A stretch of DNA of 61,756 nt from Aquibacillus koreensis (GTDB taxonomy: Bacteria > Bacillota > Bacilli > Bacillales > Amphibacillaceae), in the NCBI RefSeq assembly GCF_025154055.1, contig NZ_JAOALK010000044.1, forward strand, positions 1 to 61,756. Direction: 5' to 3'. Position 1 is the stretch's first letter. Every line of letters starts with the position of its first letter. Both the position numbers and the translations under genes were made by a program. The notes under the pieces are model-generated. The model did not search any database, was not told where the DNA came from, and saw nothing but the letters and a program-made list of their open reading frames with translations. Shown piece by piece: positions 30,995 to 42,371 of this stretch.

Positions 30995-31024
30995 TAACTT
31001 TCACCTTGTTTAAACTATATAAAT

Positions 31025-34000
31025 TTAATAGGTTATTTCTTCGGTAAATGAATCTTCCGTTACCGGCTCAATCACTTCTTCTGTTTCTGCTGTGATTTTA
31101 CGGTATTTTTGCATACCTGTCCCAGCAGGAACGAGCTTACCAATAATTACATTCTCTTTCAATCCAAGTAACTCATCACGTTTACCTTTAATTGCAGCAT
31201 CCGTTAACACACGTGTTGTCTCCTGGAATGATGCAGCAGATAAGAATGAATCTGTCTCAAGAGAAGCTTTTGTAATACCAAGCAAGACTGGTCTTGCAGT
31301 AGCTGGTTGTTCTCCATCATGCAATACTCTTCTGTTAGCTTCTCTGAACTGATGGATTTCAAGTAGAGAACCAGGTAGTACTTCTGTATCTCCAGCATCG
31401 GAAACACGCACTTTACGAAGCATTTGTCTTACCATAACTTCGACGTGCTTATCTCCAATTTCAACCCCTTGCATACGATAAACTTTCTGTACTTCTTTTA
31501 GCAAGTAGGATTGAACGCCATCAATACCTTGGATTTTCAGAAGTTCTTTCGGATCAATTGAACCTTCTGTTAGAGCTTGCCCCGCAACGATATGGTCACC
31601 GATATTCACTTTAATACGCGCACCATATGGAGCTGTATAAGATCTGTTTTCCACATCACCTTGGATGACAACCTCTTGCTTATCTTTAACTTCATTGATG
31701 TCTTGCACGATCCCTTTAATTTCTGAGATAACCGCTTGCCCTTTCGGATTACGCGCCTCAAAAATCTCTTGGATACGTGGTAGACCTTGGGTAATATCAC
31801 TACCTGCAACCCCACCAGTGTGGAATGTACGCATTGTAAGCTGTGTACCTGGCTCACCGATAGATTGAGCTGCGATAATACCAACCGCTTCCCCAACTTC
31901 GACTTCTTCACCAGTCGCTAGGTTACGGCCATAACATTTTTTACATGAACCATGTTTGGTATTACATGTAAAGACAGTTCGAATCAAGACTTTTTCAATA
32001 CCAGATTCAACAATCTGTTTCGCGATATCTTCTGTAATTACCTCATTTTTACTTACAAGCACTTCATCAGACTCTGGATGACGTACAGATTGGAATGCAG
32101 TACGACCTATTAGACGATCGATTAATGGTTCAATCATTTCTGTGCCTTCTGTAATTGCTTGAACAGTTAAGCCACGATCTGTACCACAGTCTTCTTCACG
32201 AATAATAACATCTTGCGCTACGTCTACTAAACGACGAGTCAAGTAACCTGAGTCAGCCGTTTTAAGGGCCGTATCGGCAAGACCTTTACGCGCACCGTGC
32301 GTTGAAATAAAGTACTCTAGAACTGTTAAACCTTCACGGAAACTTGATTTGATCGGTAATTCAATAATTCTACCAGCCGGGTTGGCCATTAGACCACGCA
32401 TACCTGCAAGCTGCGTAAAGTTAGATGCGTTACCACGAGCACCCGAATCACTCATCATGAAGATTGGGTTTCTAGGATTAAGTGTTTTCATTAATTTTTC
32501 TTGAATAACATCTTTTGCTTGAGACCAGATAGAGATAACACGATCATAGCGCTCCTCATCCGTGATTAGACCACGACGGAACTGCTTTAATACTTTATCT
32601 ACTTTTTCCTGCGCCTCTTCTAAGATTTCTTGTTTCTCGGCTAATACAACGATATCAGATACACCAACAGTTATACCGGCTTTTGTAGAGTATTTAAACC
32701 CTAGATCTTTCATACGGTCTAACATTTTTGATGTTTCACTGATTTTGAAGCGTTTAAACACCTCTGCAATGATATCTCCTAAGATTCCTTTCTTGAAAGG
32801 TAAAATAGTTTCGCGTTCTGCAAAAGCTTCTTTTACATTTGTTCCTTTTTCAATGAAATACTTCTCAGGTGTACGCACCTCAAGGTTTTCTTGCGTTGGT
32901 TCGTTCATGTATGGGAATGACTTTGGTAACATATCGTTAAAAATTAACTTACCAACAGTCGTTAGTAACAATTGCCCCATTTGTTCATCGGTAAAGTTTT
33001 CTTTACCTAGATTCGAAGCTTGAACGGCAATTCTTGTATGCAAGTGAACATAGCCACTTTGATATGCAATTACTGCCTCATTTAAATCTTTGAAAACCAT
33101 ACCTTCTCCGACAGCATCTTTTCGTTCCATCGTTAAGTAATAGTTTCCTAATACCATATCCTGTGATGGTGTAACTACAGGCTTACCATCCTTAGGGTTT
33201 AGAATGTTTTGCGCCGCTAACATTAAAATACGAGCTTCTGCTTGCGCTTCTGCAGAAAGCGGAACGTGAACAGCCATTTGGTCTCCATCAAAGTCTGCGT
33301 TATACGCTGTACATACTAGAGGGTGTAAACGGATTGCTCGACCCTCTACTAGAGTAGGTTCAAATGCTTGAATACCTAATCTGTGAAGCGTTGGAGCACG
33401 GTTTAACAGAACTGGATGCTCTTCAATTACTTCTTCTAAAACATCCCAAACTTCTGGATGTAGTCTTTCAATTTTACGTTTAGCGGATTTAATGTTGTGT
33501 GCTAAACCTTTTTCAACTAGCTCTTTCATGATAAACGGTTTGAATAACTCGACAGCCATCTCTTTTGGTAAACCACACTGATACATTTTCAAGTGAGGTC
33601 CAACAACGATTACCGAACGACCTGAGTAATCTACACGTTTACCAAGTAAGTTTTGACGGAAACGACCTTGTTTCCCTTTTAACATATGTGATAAAGACTT
33701 TAATGGACGGTTCCCCGGACCAGTTACAGGGCGACCACGACGTCCGTTATCTATTAACGCATCTACTGCCTCTTGTAGCATACGTTTTTCGTTTTGAACG
33801 ATAATGCTTGGCGCACCTAAGTCTAATAATCTTTTCAAACGATTGTTACGGTTAATAACACGACGATATAAATCGTTTAAGTCAGATGTTGCAAAGCGTC
33901 CACCATCTAATTGCACCATTGGTCTTAATTCTGGTGGAATGATCGGTAAGACGTCTAAAATCATCCAAGAAGGGGCATTACCAGAGTTACGGAATGCTTC

Positions 34001-34639
34001 AAGTACTTCTAGACGTTTTATTGCACGAGTTCTACGTTGACCTTGAGCAGTCTTTAGTTCTTCTCTCAACAACTCTACTTCTTTCTCAAGATCAATATCA
34101 TGTAAAAGCTTCTTGATTGCCTCTGCTCCCATTTGAGCTTGGAATGATTGGCCATACTTATCACGGTATGCTCTATATTCCTTTTCCGACAATAATTGCT
34201 TTTTCTCTAAGGCAGTATCTCCTGAGTCAGTCACAATGTAAGCAGCAAAATAGATAACTTCCTCTAATGCTCTTGGGGACATATCTAATACGAGACCCAT
34301 TCGACTTGGGATACCTTTAAAATACCAAATATGAGAGACAGGGGCAGCTAACTCTATATGCCCCATACGCTCACGACGAACTTTTGCTTTTGTTACTTCT
34401 ACACCACATCGGTCACAGACAACACCTTTGTAGCGAACTCGCTTATATTTACCACAATGACATTCCCAGTCTTTTTGTGGACCAAAAATTCTTTCGCAGA
34501 ACAAGCCATCTTTTTCTGGCTTTAACGTACGATAGTTAATTGTTTCCGGCTTCTTCACCTCACCAAATGACCACGAACGAATCTTATCAGGTGAAGCTAA
34601 ACCTATTTTCATAAACTCAAAATTATTTACATCGATCAA
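31025..34639 (-). CDS. rpoC: RNA polymerase beta' subunit
   Basis: Beta' forms half of the active-site cleft. The sequence (1204 aa; B. subtilis 1199) has the N-terminal zinc site [19 protein letters not shown]. The catalytic loop [12 protein letters not shown] lies near residue 450 with its three Asp for Mg2+. The second zinc site is built from CGTDRG and [13 protein letters not shown]. Translation starts at TTG, 8 bp after GGGAGG. It follows rpoB by 49 bp and is co-transcribed with it. Confidence 0.99.
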   Translation of the reverse strand: MIDVNNFEFMKIGLASPDKIRSWSFGEVKKPETINYRTLKPEKDGLFCERIFGPQKDWECHCGKYKRVRYKGVVCDRCGVEVTKAKVRRERMGHIELAAPVSHIWYFKGIPSRMGLVLDMSPRALEEVIYFAAYIVTDSGDTALEKKQLLSEKEYRAYRDKYGQSFQAQMGAEAIKKLLHDIDLEKEVELLREELKTAQGQRRTRAIKRLEVLEAFRNSGNAPSWMILDVLPIIPPELRPMVQLDGGRFATSDLNDLYRRVINRNNRLKRLLDLGAPSIIVQNEKRMLQEAVDALIDNGRRGRPVTGPGNRPLKSLSHMLKGKQGRFRQNLLGKRVDYSGRSVIVVGPHLKMYQCGLPKEMAVELFKPFIMKELVEKGLAHNIKSAKRKIERLHPEVWDVLEEVIEEHPVLLNRAPTLHRLGIQAFEPTLVEGRAIRLHPLVCTAYNADFDGDQMAVHVPLSAEAQAEARILMLAAQNILNPKDGKPVVTPSQDMVLGNYYLTMERKDAVGEGMVFKDLNEAVIAYQSGYVHLHTRIAVQASNLGKENFTDEQMGQLLLTTVGKLIFNDMLPKSFPYMNEPTQENLEVRTPEKYFIEKGTNVKEAFAERETILPFKKGILGDIIAEVFKRFKISETSKMLDRMKDLGFKYSTKAGITVGVSDIVVLAEKQEILEEAQEKVDKVLKQFRRGLITDEERYDRVISIWSQAKDVIQEKLMKTLNPRNPIFMMSDSGARGNASNFTQLAGMRGLMANPAGRIIELPIKSSFREGLTVLEYFISTHGARKGLADTALKTADSGYLTRRLVDVAQDVIIREEDCGTDRGLTVQAITEGTEMIEPLIDRLIGRTAFQSVRHPESDEVLVSKNEVITEDIAKQIVESGIEKVLIRTVFTCNTKHGSCKKCYGRNLATGEEVEVGEAVGIIAAQSIGEPGTQLTMRTFHTGGVAGSDITQGLPRIQEIFEARNPKGQAVISEIKGIVQDINEVKDKQEVVIQGDVENRSYTAPYGARIKVNIGDHIVAGQALTEGSIDPKELLKIQGIDGVQSYLLKEVQKVYRMQGVEIGDKHVEVMVRQMLRKVRVSDAGDTEVLPGSLLEIHQFREANRRVLHDGEQPATARPVLLGITKASLETDSFLSAASFQETTRVLTDAAIKGKRDELLGLKENVIIGKLVPAGTGMQKYRKITAETEEVIEPVTEDSFTEEITY

Positions 34640-34688
34640 GGGGCCTACCTCCCTTTTAGTCTCCGGGTTTTACCCTAAGCAAGAACAA

Positions 34689-37600
34689 TTACGCTTTATT
34701 TTCTTCTACTTCTAAATTGAATTTATCTGCAGATTGCGCGTCATCTTCCTCGACATCACGCAAATCAATTTCTTGCTCATCACCAGAAAGCATTTTTACA
34801 TCCATACCCAAACTTTGTAGTTCCTTAATCAATACTTTGAACGATTCAGGAATACCTGGTTCTGGAACATTGTCACCTTTGACAATTGCTTCATATGTTT
34901 TCACACGACCTACAACATCATCAGATTTAACAGTAAGAATTTCTTGCAGGGTATAAGCTGCTCCATACGCTTCAAGAGCCCATACTTCCATCTCACCGAA
35001 ACGCTGACCACCAAATTGTGCTTTACCACCTAGTGGTTGTTGTGTTACTAGAGAATATGGTCCAGTAGAACGAGCGTGTAATTTGTCATCTACCATGTGT
35101 GCTAGTTTAATCATGTACATGACTCCGACAGACACACGGTTATCAAACGGCTCTCCGGATCTACCGTCGTAAAGAACGGTTTTCGCATCTCGCGCCATAC
35201 CTGCTTCTTGGATTGTTTCCCATACATCTTCTTCTCTTGCTCCATCAAATACTGGTGAAGCAACATGGATACCAAGTTGTCTAGCTGCCATACCTAAATG
35301 TAGCTCTAACACTTGCCCGATGTTCATACGAGAAGGTACCCCTAGTGGGTTAAGCATGATATCAATCGGTGTTCCGTCTGGCAAGAACGGCATATCTTCT
35401 TCAGGTAAAATTTTAGATATAACACCCTTGTTACCGTGTCTACCTGCCATTTTATCCCCTTCAGAGATTTTACGTTTTTGCACGATGTAAGCACGAACTA
35501 ATTGGTTAACACCTGGTGGTAGTTCATCGCCATCTTCACGATTGAAGATTTTCACATCCAAGACAATTCCACCTGCACCATGTGGTACACGTAAAGATGT
35601 ATCTCTTACTTCTCTTGCTTTTTCTCCAAAGATCGCATGAAGTAGGCGCTCTTCGGCAGATAGCTCTGTTACCCCTTTTGGTGTTACTTTACCAACGAGT
35701 AAATCTCCGTCACTAACCTCAGCCCCAACACGGATAATCCCTCTCTCATCAAGGTTACGCAATGCGTCTTCCCCAACGTTTGGAATATCTCTCGTGATTT
35801 CTTCAGGTCCGAGTTTCGTGTCACGAGCTTCTGACTCATACTCTTCAATATGAATAGAAGTATAAACATCATCTTTTACTAATCTTTCGCTCATGATGAT
35901 GGCATCCTCGTAGTTGTAACCTTCCCACGTCATGAAACCAACAAGGACGTTTTGACCAAGAGCTAGCTCTCCGTCTTCCATCGAAGGTCCATCTGCAAGA
36001 ATTTCGCCTGGTACTACACGGTCACCAACACTAACGATTGGACGTTGGTTATAACAAGTTCCTTGGTTAGAACGAATAAACTTTTGAAGGCGGTAACGAT
36101 CTAGGTCACCTTTCACTTCATTTCCATCAACATCTGATATGCGTCTTATTAGAATTTCTTTCGCTTCTACACGTTCAACGATACCTGGATTTCTATTTAT
36201 AACTGCCGCACCTGAGTCTTTACCTGATACGTATTCCATACCAGTACCAACAATTGGCGCTCTCGGTTGTAGTAAAGGTACAGCTTGACGTTGCATGTTC
36301 GCACCCATTAACGCACGGTTGGAGTCATCATTTTCTAAGAACGGAATACATGCCGTCGCCGCAGATACAACCTGCTTTGGCGATACATCCATATAGTCGA
36401 TACGTTCTCTACTTACGATTGTGTTCTCCCCACGGAAACGCGCGATAACTTCATCATCAATAAATGAACCATCTTCTGCTAAACGGGCATTCGCTTGGGC
36501 AACTACATAGTTATCTTCTTCATCAGCTGTTAGGTAATCATAGTTATCTGTTACTTTACCAGTCTCCGGATCAACACGGCGATACGGCGTTTCAATAAAG
36601 CCAAACTTATTTACCTTTGCATAAGATGATAAAGAGTTGATCAAGCCAATGTTTGGTCCCTCTGGCGTTTCAATCGGACACATACGACCATAGTGCGAGT
36701 AGTGTACGTCACGAACTTCAAAACCAGCTCGTTCACGCGTTAGACCACCTGGCCCTAATGCAGATAAACGACGTTTATGTGTTAATTCCGCCAATGGATT
36801 TGTTTGATCCATAAACTGCGATAACTGGGAGCTACCAAAGAACTCTTTAATTGATGCAATAACAGGACGAATATTGATTAGTTGTTGCGGCGTAATAGAT
36901 GAAGTGTCCTGAATTGACATACGCTCACGGACAACACGTTCCATCCTTGAAAGCCCAATACGGAATTGGTTTTGCAGCAATTCACCAACCGAACGCAAAC
37001 GACGATTACCTAAATGGTCAATGTCATCTGTGTCCCCTACCTGATGCAATATGTTAAAGAAATAACTAATTGCAGCAAGTATATCTGCTGGAGCAATGTT
37101 TTTTACACTATCATCTACATTAGCATTACCAATAACATTTAATGTTCTTTCACCTTCAGGATCAGTTGGATCGATGATTTTAATAGACTGTATTTTAATT
37201 GGGTCTTCTAAAACCCCTTCATGCGGCTCTAGTAAACCTTCTCCAAAACTATTTTCTCCCGCATCTAGATATGGTAGAACCTTATCTAGTAAGCGTCTAT
37301 CTAACTTATCTCCTTTTTGAGCAATAACTTCACCTGTTTCAGGATCCGCTAACGTCTCAGCCAAGACTTGGTTGAATAGTCGGTTTTTTATGTGTAATTT
37401 CTTGTTGATTTTATATCGACCTACATGCGCTAGGTCATAACGCTTTGGATCAAAGAAACGAGATACAAGCAAACTTTTCGCATTGTCTACCGTTGGTGGT
37501 TCACCAGGGCGTAAGCGCTCATAAATCTCTAAGAGTGCTTTTTCGCTTGTTTCCGTATTATCTTTATCTAGCGTATTTTTTAAGTATTCATTTTCACCGA

Positions 37601-38231
37601 TAAGATCAATAATCTCTTGATCGTTACCAAAACCAAGTGCTCGAAGTAATACTGTAATAGGTAGTTTTCGCGTACGGTCGATACGTACATGCACAACATC
37701 TTTGGCATCCGTCTCAAACTCTAACCACGCACCACGATTTGGAATAACCGTTGCGGTATATCCTCTTTTACCATTTTTGTCGACTTTCGCACTAAAATAA
37801 ACACTCGGTGAACGGACAAGCTGCGATACGATTACACGTTCCGCACCATTGATCACGAATGTACCTGTGTCTGTCATTAGTGGGAAATCACCCATAAACA
37901 CTTCTTGCTCTTTCACTTCGCCTGTTTCGTTATTTAACAAACGAACCTTCACACGAAGCGGAGCATTGTACGTTACATCTCTTTCTTTTGATTCATCTAC
38001 TGGATACTTCGGTTCACCTAAACTGTAATCTACAAATTCAAGTGACAGATTACCCGCAAAATCCTCAATTGGAGAAATGTCTTGAAACATCTCTCTCAAA
38101 CCTTCCTCTAAAAACCATTGATAGGAAGCGGTTTGAATCTCGATAAGATTCGGTAATTCTAGTACTTCACTAATACGTGCATAACTTCTGCGTTGGCGGT
38201 GTCGTCCATACTGAACTAGTTGACCTGTCAA
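34689..38231 (-). CDS. rpoB: RNA polymerase beta subunit
   Basis: Beta forms the other half of the polymerase cleft and binds rifampicin. I chose the TTG 8 bp after GAGGGG, as in B. subtilis, giving [20 protein letters not shown] and about 1180 aa. A GTG three codons earlier overlaps the site. The rifampicin region [20 protein letters not shown] and following [11 protein letters not shown] matches the sensitive form. C-terminal conserved blocks [19 protein letters not shown] are intact, and the tail is shorter than in B. subtilis. A leader of about 470 nt with two perfect hairpins precedes it. Confidence 0.98.
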   Translation of the reverse strand: MTGQLVQYGRHRQRRSYARISEVLELPNLIEIQTASYQWFLEEGLREMFQDISPIEDFAGNLSLEFVDYSLGEPKYPVDESKERDVTYNAPLRVKVRLLNNETGEVKEQEVFMGDFPLMTDTGTFVINGAERVIVSQLVRSPSVYFSAKVDKNGKRGYTATVIPNRGAWLEFETDAKDVVHVRIDRTRKLPITVLLRALGFGNDQEIIDLIGENEYLKNTLDKDNTETSEKALLEIYERLRPGEPPTVDNAKSLLVSRFFDPKRYDLAHVGRYKINKKLHIKNRLFNQVLAETLADPETGEVIAQKGDKLDRRLLDKVLPYLDAGENSFGEGLLEPHEGVLEDPIKIQSIKIIDPTDPEGERTLNVIGNANVDDSVKNIAPADILAAISYFFNILHQVGDTDDIDHLGNRRLRSVGELLQNQFRIGLSRMERVVRERMSIQDTSSITPQQLINIRPVIASIKEFFGSSQLSQFMDQTNPLAELTHKRRLSALGPGGLTRERAGFEVRDVHYSHYGRMCPIETPEGPNIGLINSLSSYAKVNKFGFIETPYRRVDPETGKVTDNYDYLTADEEDNYVVAQANARLAEDGSFIDDEVIARFRGENTIVSRERIDYMDVSPKQVVSAATACIPFLENDDSNRALMGANMQRQAVPLLQPRAPIVGTGMEYVSGKDSGAAVINRNPGIVERVEAKEILIRRISDVDGNEVKGDLDRYRLQKFIRSNQGTCYNQRPIVSVGDRVVPGEILADGPSMEDGELALGQNVLVGFMTWEGYNYEDAIIMSERLVKDDVYTSIHIEEYESEARDTKLGPEEITRDIPNVGEDALRNLDERGIIRVGAEVSDGDLLVGKVTPKGVTELSAEERLLHAIFGEKAREVRDTSLRVPHGAGGIVLDVKIFNREDGDELPPGVNQLVRAYIVQKRKISEGDKMAGRHGNKGVISKILPEEDMPFLPDGTPIDIMLNPLGVPSRMNIGQVLELHLGMAARQLGIHVASPVFDGAREEDVWETIQEAGMARDAKTVLYDGRSGEPFDNRVSVGVMYMIKLAHMVDDKLHARSTGPYSLVTQQPLGGKAQFGGQRFGEMEVWALEAYGAAYTLQEILTVKSDDVVGRVKTYEAIVKGDNVPEPGIPESFKVLIKELQSLGMDVKMLSGDEQEIDLRDVEEDDAQSADKFNLEVEENKA

Positions 38232-38270
38232 CTGATTCACCCCTCAAATCAAGAATAAAAGAACCTAGTT

Positions 38271-38294
38271 TTCGCTAAAGGAATCTTTAGCGAA
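38271..38294 (-). promoter_or_regulatory. hairpin just upstream of rpoB
   Basis: TTCGCTAAAG and CTTTAGCGAA form a perfect 10-bp stem with a 4-base loop, 39 bp before the rpoB start. No T-run follows, so it is not a standard terminator and may control or protect the rpoBC message. Confidence 0.65.
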
Positions 38295-38378
38295 TCTGTT
38301 AACACTGATTAAACATACATTTCTATCATCCATTATTGACTTTAGCATCGGACGATGTATAATTTAATAAGTGCAAAC

Positions 38379-38399
38379 TGTTCGGAAACATACCGAACA
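38379..38399 (-). promoter_or_regulatory. second hairpin in the rpoB leader
   Basis: TGTTCGG and CCGAACA form a perfect 7-bp stem with a 7-base loop in the same leader. Apart from the promoter and these two hairpins, I see nothing in the 543-bp gap. Confidence 0.55.
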
Positions 38400-38709
38400 A
38401 ACTTGCGAAACCTTACCCTTTTCACAAGCTTATATAATTGCATCCACTAAAAAGTGAATGTTATTAACATGATGGAAGAACAATAGGAATCCTTCATACT
38501 AAAACCAAACATGAATACGGAATAACACTTTATAAAAATTCAATTTTCATTTATAATATTCCCCATATTGATTTTTTTCGATTTCACTATTATCCCCTAA
38601 TACATATAAAAATATACTCCAAAACTATAAAAAACGGCTCATCAAAAGGAGATAATTAAAAAACTAAAATTTCCCCTTGACAGACGAAGTCGCCTATTGG
38701 CATTTTTCA

Positions 38710-38738
38710 ATACTATCACAAACAAAAATCAGAGTCAA
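38710..38738 (-). promoter_or_regulatory. sigma-A promoter of rpoB-rpoC
   Basis: TTGACT, a 17-bp spacer and TAGTAT begin shortly after the methyltransferase stop. They give a long leader of roughly 470 nt. Confidence 0.8.
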
Positions 38739-38774
38739 TATATTTCAAGCGTTTCTCACTGCGAGATTATATTT

Positions 38775-39380
38775 CTATGAGGCTTTTGTCGCTCGTATAA
38801 TATAGTATCCCTTATTCTTCGCAACAACTTCAACCTCTCCGAATAGTTCCTCAAGTTTGGTTATAGCAGATGGTGCTCCTTGTTTCTTTTGAATAACTAT
38901 CCATAAAGTTCCGCCAGGTAGTAAAGCCTCAAAGCTTTCATCAAACATTTGATAGATTACTTTTTTCCCGGCACGTATGGGAGGATTCGTTAGTATGGCT
39001 GAGAAGTTTCTATGTTGGAAGGATTGTAGCCGATCACTTATCTGGAACTCTACATTTTGAATATCGTTTTGCTTAGCGTTATTCTCAGCAAGAGCTAGTG
39101 CTCTTTCATTTATATCCGCGAGAACAACCTTACGATCTGGAAAGGATTTTGCTATTGATAATCCGATTGGTCCATATCCGCAACCAAGATCTAATATCTC
39201 CCCATCAATAATCGGCTCTGCGAAAGAATCAATTAAAGTTCTCGAACCGAAATCAACTTCACCTTTGGAAAATACACCTTGATCGGTAGTAAACGTGAGC
39301 ATAAAGCCTCTTAATTCAAACGACCACGTTTTCGGATTACTTTTCGATTGGGGCTGTTTCGTAAAATATTGCTCAGACAT
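38775..39380 (-). CDS. RsmC-like 16S rRNA methyltransferase (YbxB)
   Basis: This is a class I SAM-dependent methyltransferase related to RsmC, which methylates guanine in 16S rRNA. The sequence (201 aa, same as B. subtilis YbxB) has the SAM motif LDLGCGYGPIG and the amino-methyltransferase motif TNPPIRAGK. AGGTG lies 7 bp before the ATG. It sits between rplL and rpoB as in Bacillus. The rRNA target is inferred from the family, not shown here. Confidence 0.9.
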   Translation of the reverse strand: MSEQYFTKQPQSKSNPKTWSFELRGFMLTFTTDQGVFSKGEVDFGSRTLIDSFAEPIIDGEILDLGCGYGPIGLSIAKSFPDRKVVLADINERALALAENNAKQNDIQNVEFQISDRLQSFQHRNFSAILTNPPIRAGKKVIYQMFDESFEALLPGGTLWIVIQKKQGAPSAITKLEELFGEVEVVAKNKGYYIIRATKAS

Positions 39381-39552
39381 ATGTTTACACCTACTTTATG
39401 CGTAATGATTAACCTTCTAATGATCTTGAGCATTTTTTCAACATCTCTTCGAAGTACACGTTAGCTCAAAAAGTTACTTATGTATCGGGAAGCACCCCTA
39501 TTCAAAAGCTACTCATCTATCTATCATGCCCTTTTTCATTACTGATATAAGC

Positions 39553-39579
39553 AAAGCTCGCCTTCAAAAAGGCGAGCTT
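39553..39579 (-). terminator. terminator-like hairpin after rplL
   Basis: On the minus strand AAGCTCGCC and GGCGAGCTT form a perfect 9-bp stem, 18 bp after rplL. The T-run is short, so termination may be partial, letting some transcription continue into the methyltransferase and rpoBC. Confidence 0.6.
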
Positions 39580-39596
39580 CATTTATCAAACTTAAA

Positions 39597-39959
39597 TTAC
39601 TTAACTGCTACAGAAGCACCAGCTTCTTCAAGTTTAGCTTTCATTTCTTCTGCTTCTTCTTTAGATACGCCTTCTTTGATTGCTCCAGGAGCGTTATCTA
39701 CAAGATCCTTAGCATCTTTAAGACCTAAGCCAGTGATTTCACGTACTGCTTTAACAACTTTAATTTTAGAAGCTCCAGCACTTTCAAGAACTACATCAAA
39801 TTCAGTTTGCTCTTCAGCAGCTTCAGCGCCACCAGCACCAGCTACAGCTACAGGTGCAGCAGCAGTTACTCCAAATTCTTCTTCAATTGCTTTTACAAGA
39901 TCGTTTAACTCAAGAACTGTCATTTCTTTAATTGCTTCAATGATTTGATCTTTAGACAT
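39597..39959 (-). CDS. rplL: 50S ribosomal protein L7/L12 (bL12)
   Basis: L7/L12 forms the flexible stalk that recruits translation GTPases, in several copies per ribosome. The sequence (120 aa) has the N-terminal dimer/L10-binding helices, an Ala/Gly/Pro-rich hinge near residues 33-50 and the C-terminal factor-binding domain with [20 protein letters not shown]. It lies 117 bp after rplJ, and a small perfect hairpin (AACCTAC/GTAGGTT) sits in that gap. Confidence 0.98.
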   Translation of the reverse strand: MSKDQIIEAIKEMTVLELNDLVKAIEEEFGVTAAAPVAVAGAGGAEAAEEQTEFDVVLESAGASKIKVVKAVREITGLGLKDAKDLVDNAPGAIKEGVSKEEAEEMKAKLEEAGASVAVK

Positions 39960-40076
39960 GTTATTTCCTCCTAATATTTGTTTTTAATATGTGATTCGAA
40001 ATTATTGATTCCTTACTTATATTGACGTTCACACGAACCTACTAACAGTAGGTTGCGCTATGCTATCAATAAACTA

Positions 40077-40577
40077 TTATGCACCTTGCTCTTCTTTTTG
40101 CTCTGCAATAGCTTTCGTTGCGTAAGCGAAGTTACGAACTGGAGCTTGAAGAACACTAAGCAACATAGAAAGTAGACCTTCGTAATTTGGTAGATCTGCA
40201 AGTTCTTTAATTTGTTCAAGACTTACAACGTTACCTTCAATTACGCCACCTTTAATTTCTAGCGCTTCGTGATTCTTAGCAAAGCCATTTAAGATCTTTG
40301 CAGGAGCTACTACATCTTCGTTACTGAACGCAATAGCTGTTGGTCCTACTAGTACGTCATCTAAACCTGTAAGTTCAGCAGCTTCAGTCGCACGGCGTGT
40401 CATCGTATTTTTATATACTTTGAATTCCACACCAGCTTCACGCAGTTGATTACGAAGCTCAGTTACTTCAGAAACGTCAAGTCCACGGTAATCTACAACG
40501 ATTGTAGATTTACTTTCGCGGAACTTGTCAGCAATCTCAGTTACAATTTGTTTTTTCTGCTCGATAATCTTAGACAT
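40077..40577 (-). CDS. rplJ: 50S ribosomal protein L10 (uL10)
   Basis: L10 anchors the L7/L12 stalk to 23S rRNA and, as the L10-L12 complex, represses its own operon. The sequence (166 aa) starts [20 protein letters not shown] and has [16 protein letters not shown]. The C-terminal helix binds L12 dimers. A full L10 leader with an attenuator hairpin precedes it. Confidence 0.98.
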   Translation of the reverse strand: MSKIIEQKKQIVTEIADKFRESKSTIVVDYRGLDVSEVTELRNQLREAGVEFKVYKNTMTRRATEAAELTGLDDVLVGPTAIAFSNEDVVAPAKILNGFAKNHEALEIKGGVIEGNVVSLEQIKELADLPNYEGLLSMLLSVLQAPVRNFAYATKAIAEQKEEQGA

Positions 40578-40855
40578 TGTTCCACCTCCTATTGACTATT
40601 CATTATACCGTTCACCTGAGCGTGTTCATTAGCAAACGTGGCATTAGCCATGCTCTAATAGAAAACCCCCATGCAGACATGGAGGTTTTGGGAATACTTG
40701 AGATAGTCTTTTTCGCGAGAGATCTATCGTCTTATATTACACACCTCGGCAGGAAATTAAGCCGTTTGGCACCTACTGTCTACGGTATAACTTATTAAAT
40801 TCATATATCTTAAAAAGAATAACCCATTATGATAGAGCGATACTTTTTAACAACA
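40578..40855 (-). promoter_or_regulatory. L10 leader (5' UTR of rplJ-rplL)
   Basis: The 278-nt leader includes the conserved stretch GTAGGTGCCAAACGGCTTAA, characteristic of the L10 leader (Rfam L10_leader), where the L10-L12 complex binds. It is followed by an attenuator hairpin. Binding is thought to reduce expression of both stalk proteins. Confidence 0.8.
40662..40689 (-). terminator. attenuator in the L10 leader
   Basis: AACCTCCATG and CATGGGGGTT pair around a 4-base loop, followed by TTTTC. It lies about 170 nt into the leader and can end transcription before rplJ when the L10 complex is in excess. Confidence 0.8.
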
Positions 40856-40861
40856 TTGATT

Positions 40862-40890
40862 ATTATAGCTAACTGAATCTATAAAGTCAA
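40862..40890 (-). promoter_or_regulatory. sigma-A promoter of rplJ-rplL
   Basis: TTGACT, a 17-bp spacer and TATAAT: near-perfect, just after the rplA stop. Confidence 0.92.
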
Positions 40891-40898
40891 CAGTTAAT

Positions 40899-41594
40899 TT
40901 ATTTTGCCGCTCCAGCAACATCAACCTTAACACCAGGGCCCATTGTTGAAGTTACAGCAGCATTCTTCATGTAAACACCTTTAGCAGCTTGTGGTTTAAC
41001 TTTTACTAAAGTTTCAACAAGCGCTTCGAAGTTTTCAATCAATTTATCCAATTCAAATGACGCTTTACCAATTGGAACGTGGATATTAGATTGTCTATCT
41101 ACACGGTATTCTACTTTACCAGCTTTGATTTCATTAATCGCTTTTTCAACTTCAAATGTTACTGTACCAGTTTTAGGGTTTGGCATAAGTCCTTTAGGTC
41201 CTAATACACGACCAAGTTTACCAACTTCAGCCATCATGTCAGGAGTTGCAACGATCACATCAAACTCAAACCAACCTTGGTTGATTTTGTTGATTAGTTC
41301 TTGATCTCCAACGTAGTCAGCTCCAGCAGCTTCCGCTTCTTTCGCTTTTTCACCTTTAGCAAATACTAAAACTGTTTGTGTTTTACCAGTACCATGTGGA
41401 AGAACCATTGCTCCACGGATCTGTTGGTCCGCTTTCTTAGGGTCTACTCCTAGACGGAAAGCAGCTTCGATTGTTTCATCAAACTTTGCTGTTGCGTTTT
41501 TCTTTACTAATTCTAATGCTTCTCTAGCATCATATGCTTTTGTACGATCAACAAGTTTTAAAGCTTCTTGTTGCTTTTTTGTTTTTTTAGCCAT
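40899..41594 (-). CDS. rplA: 50S ribosomal protein L1 (uL1)
   Basis: L1 forms the mobile stalk that releases E-site tRNA and represses its own operon by binding mRNA. The sequence (231 aa) has the two-domain layout with [34 protein letters not shown] and the conserved [11 protein letters not shown] end. AGGAGG precedes the ATG. A motif resembling the one before rplK lies directly upstream and may be an L1 operator. Confidence 0.98.
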   Translation of the reverse strand: MAKKTKKQQEALKLVDRTKAYDAREALELVKKNATAKFDETIEAAFRLGVDPKKADQQIRGAMVLPHGTGKTQTVLVFAKGEKAKEAEAAGADYVGDQELINKINQGWFEFDVIVATPDMMAEVGKLGRVLGPKGLMPNPKTGTVTFEVEKAINEIKAGKVEYRVDRQSNIHVPIGKASFELDKLIENFEALVETLVKVKPQAAKGVYMKNAAVTSTMGPGVKVDVAGAAK

Positions 41595-41610
41595 TTTATA
41601 TTTCCTCCTT

Positions 41611-41638
41611 ATGTGGTTTTAACGGATATACCTCCCAC
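41611..41638 (-). promoter_or_regulatory. putative L1 operator before rplA
   Basis: GTGGGAGG, 13 nt, then ACCACAT just before the rplA ribosome site. The GTGG/CCAC ends can pair with GGAGG in the loop. The same layout recurs before rplK, suggesting a shared mRNA target of L1. Confidence 0.5.
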
Positions 41639-41766
41639 TTATTAAAGCGGATCACTTTCACACGTACGACACGTGCACCCCTTTACATGACAAAGGTTGC
41701 GATGAGGAAATGAATCATCACTCCACCACCGCAACCTCCCCCTTCATCAAAACAACGCGGGTGGGA

Positions 41767-42192
41767 TTAGTCTTCGATAACGATACCCATACTACGCGCA
41801 GTTCCTTCAACCATACGCATAGCTGCTTCAACATCAGCAGCGTTTAGGTCAGGCATTTTTGTTTCAGCAATTTCTTTTACTTTGTCACGCTTTAACGTCG
41901 CAACTTTTTTGCTGTTTGGTTCACCTGAACCACTTTCGATTCCTGCTGCTTTCTTAAGTAGAACTGCAGCTGGCGGAGTTTTTGTGATAAATGTAAATGA
42001 ACGGTCTTCAAAAACCGTAATTTCTACCGGAATAATCATACCTGCTTGATCTGAGGTACGAGCGTTAAATTCCTTACAGAATCCCATGATGTTAACACCT
42101 GCTTGACCTAATGCTGGTCCAACTGGTGGTGCTGGGTTTGCTTTCCCTGCTGGGATTTGAAGTTTTACAACCTTAATAACTTTTTTAGCCAC
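41767..42192 (-). CDS. rplK: 50S ribosomal protein L11 (uL11)
   Basis: L11 with its rRNA forms the GTPase-associated centre and is needed for RelA-type stringent response. The GTG 8 bp after AGGAGG gives [20 protein letters not shown], 141 aa. Longer upstream readings lack a site. The proline-rich thiostrepton-contact region [16 protein letters not shown] is intact. Confidence 0.97.
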   Translation of the reverse strand: MAKKVIKVVKLQIPAGKANPAPPVGPALGQAGVNIMGFCKEFNARTSDQAGMIIPVEITVFEDRSFTFITKTPPAAVLLKKAAGIESGSGEPNSKKVATLKRDKVKEIAETKMPDLNAADVEAAMRMVEGTARSMGIVIED

Positions 42193-42216
42193 GAGACACA
42201 CCTCCTTAAGTCCGTG

Positions 42217-42246
42217 ATGTGGTAATAGGGCTGTCTGCCCTCCCAC
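42217..42246 (-). promoter_or_regulatory. putative L1 operator before rplK
   Basis: GTGGGAGG, 15 nt, then ACCACAT, 25 nt before the rplK start, in the same layout as the element before rplA. Two copies would let L1 tune both genes of its operon. Identification is inferred from this repetition and position. Confidence 0.5.
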
Positions 42247-42297
42247 TCATTTCATATGCTAATTAAACCTTATACTCGAGGCATAAAGAACATAAGA

Positions 42298-42326
42298 ATT
42301 TTAGCATCTTTACAACAAAATTGCAA
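42298..42326 (-). promoter_or_regulatory. sigma-A promoter of rplK-rplA
   Basis: TTGCAA, a 17-bp spacer and TAAAAT in the nusG-rplK gap, giving a leader of about 100 nt. Confidence 0.8.
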
Positions 42327-42371
42327 GTAGCGTTTAATATTTTTTAAAAAGTGCCTACCAATCGAAATGAT

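Noticed and set aside
37600-38231. Possible rifampicin or streptomycin resistance changes in rpoB or rpsL
   Set aside because: The rifampicin region of rpoB and the lysine loops of rpsL match the sensitive forms.
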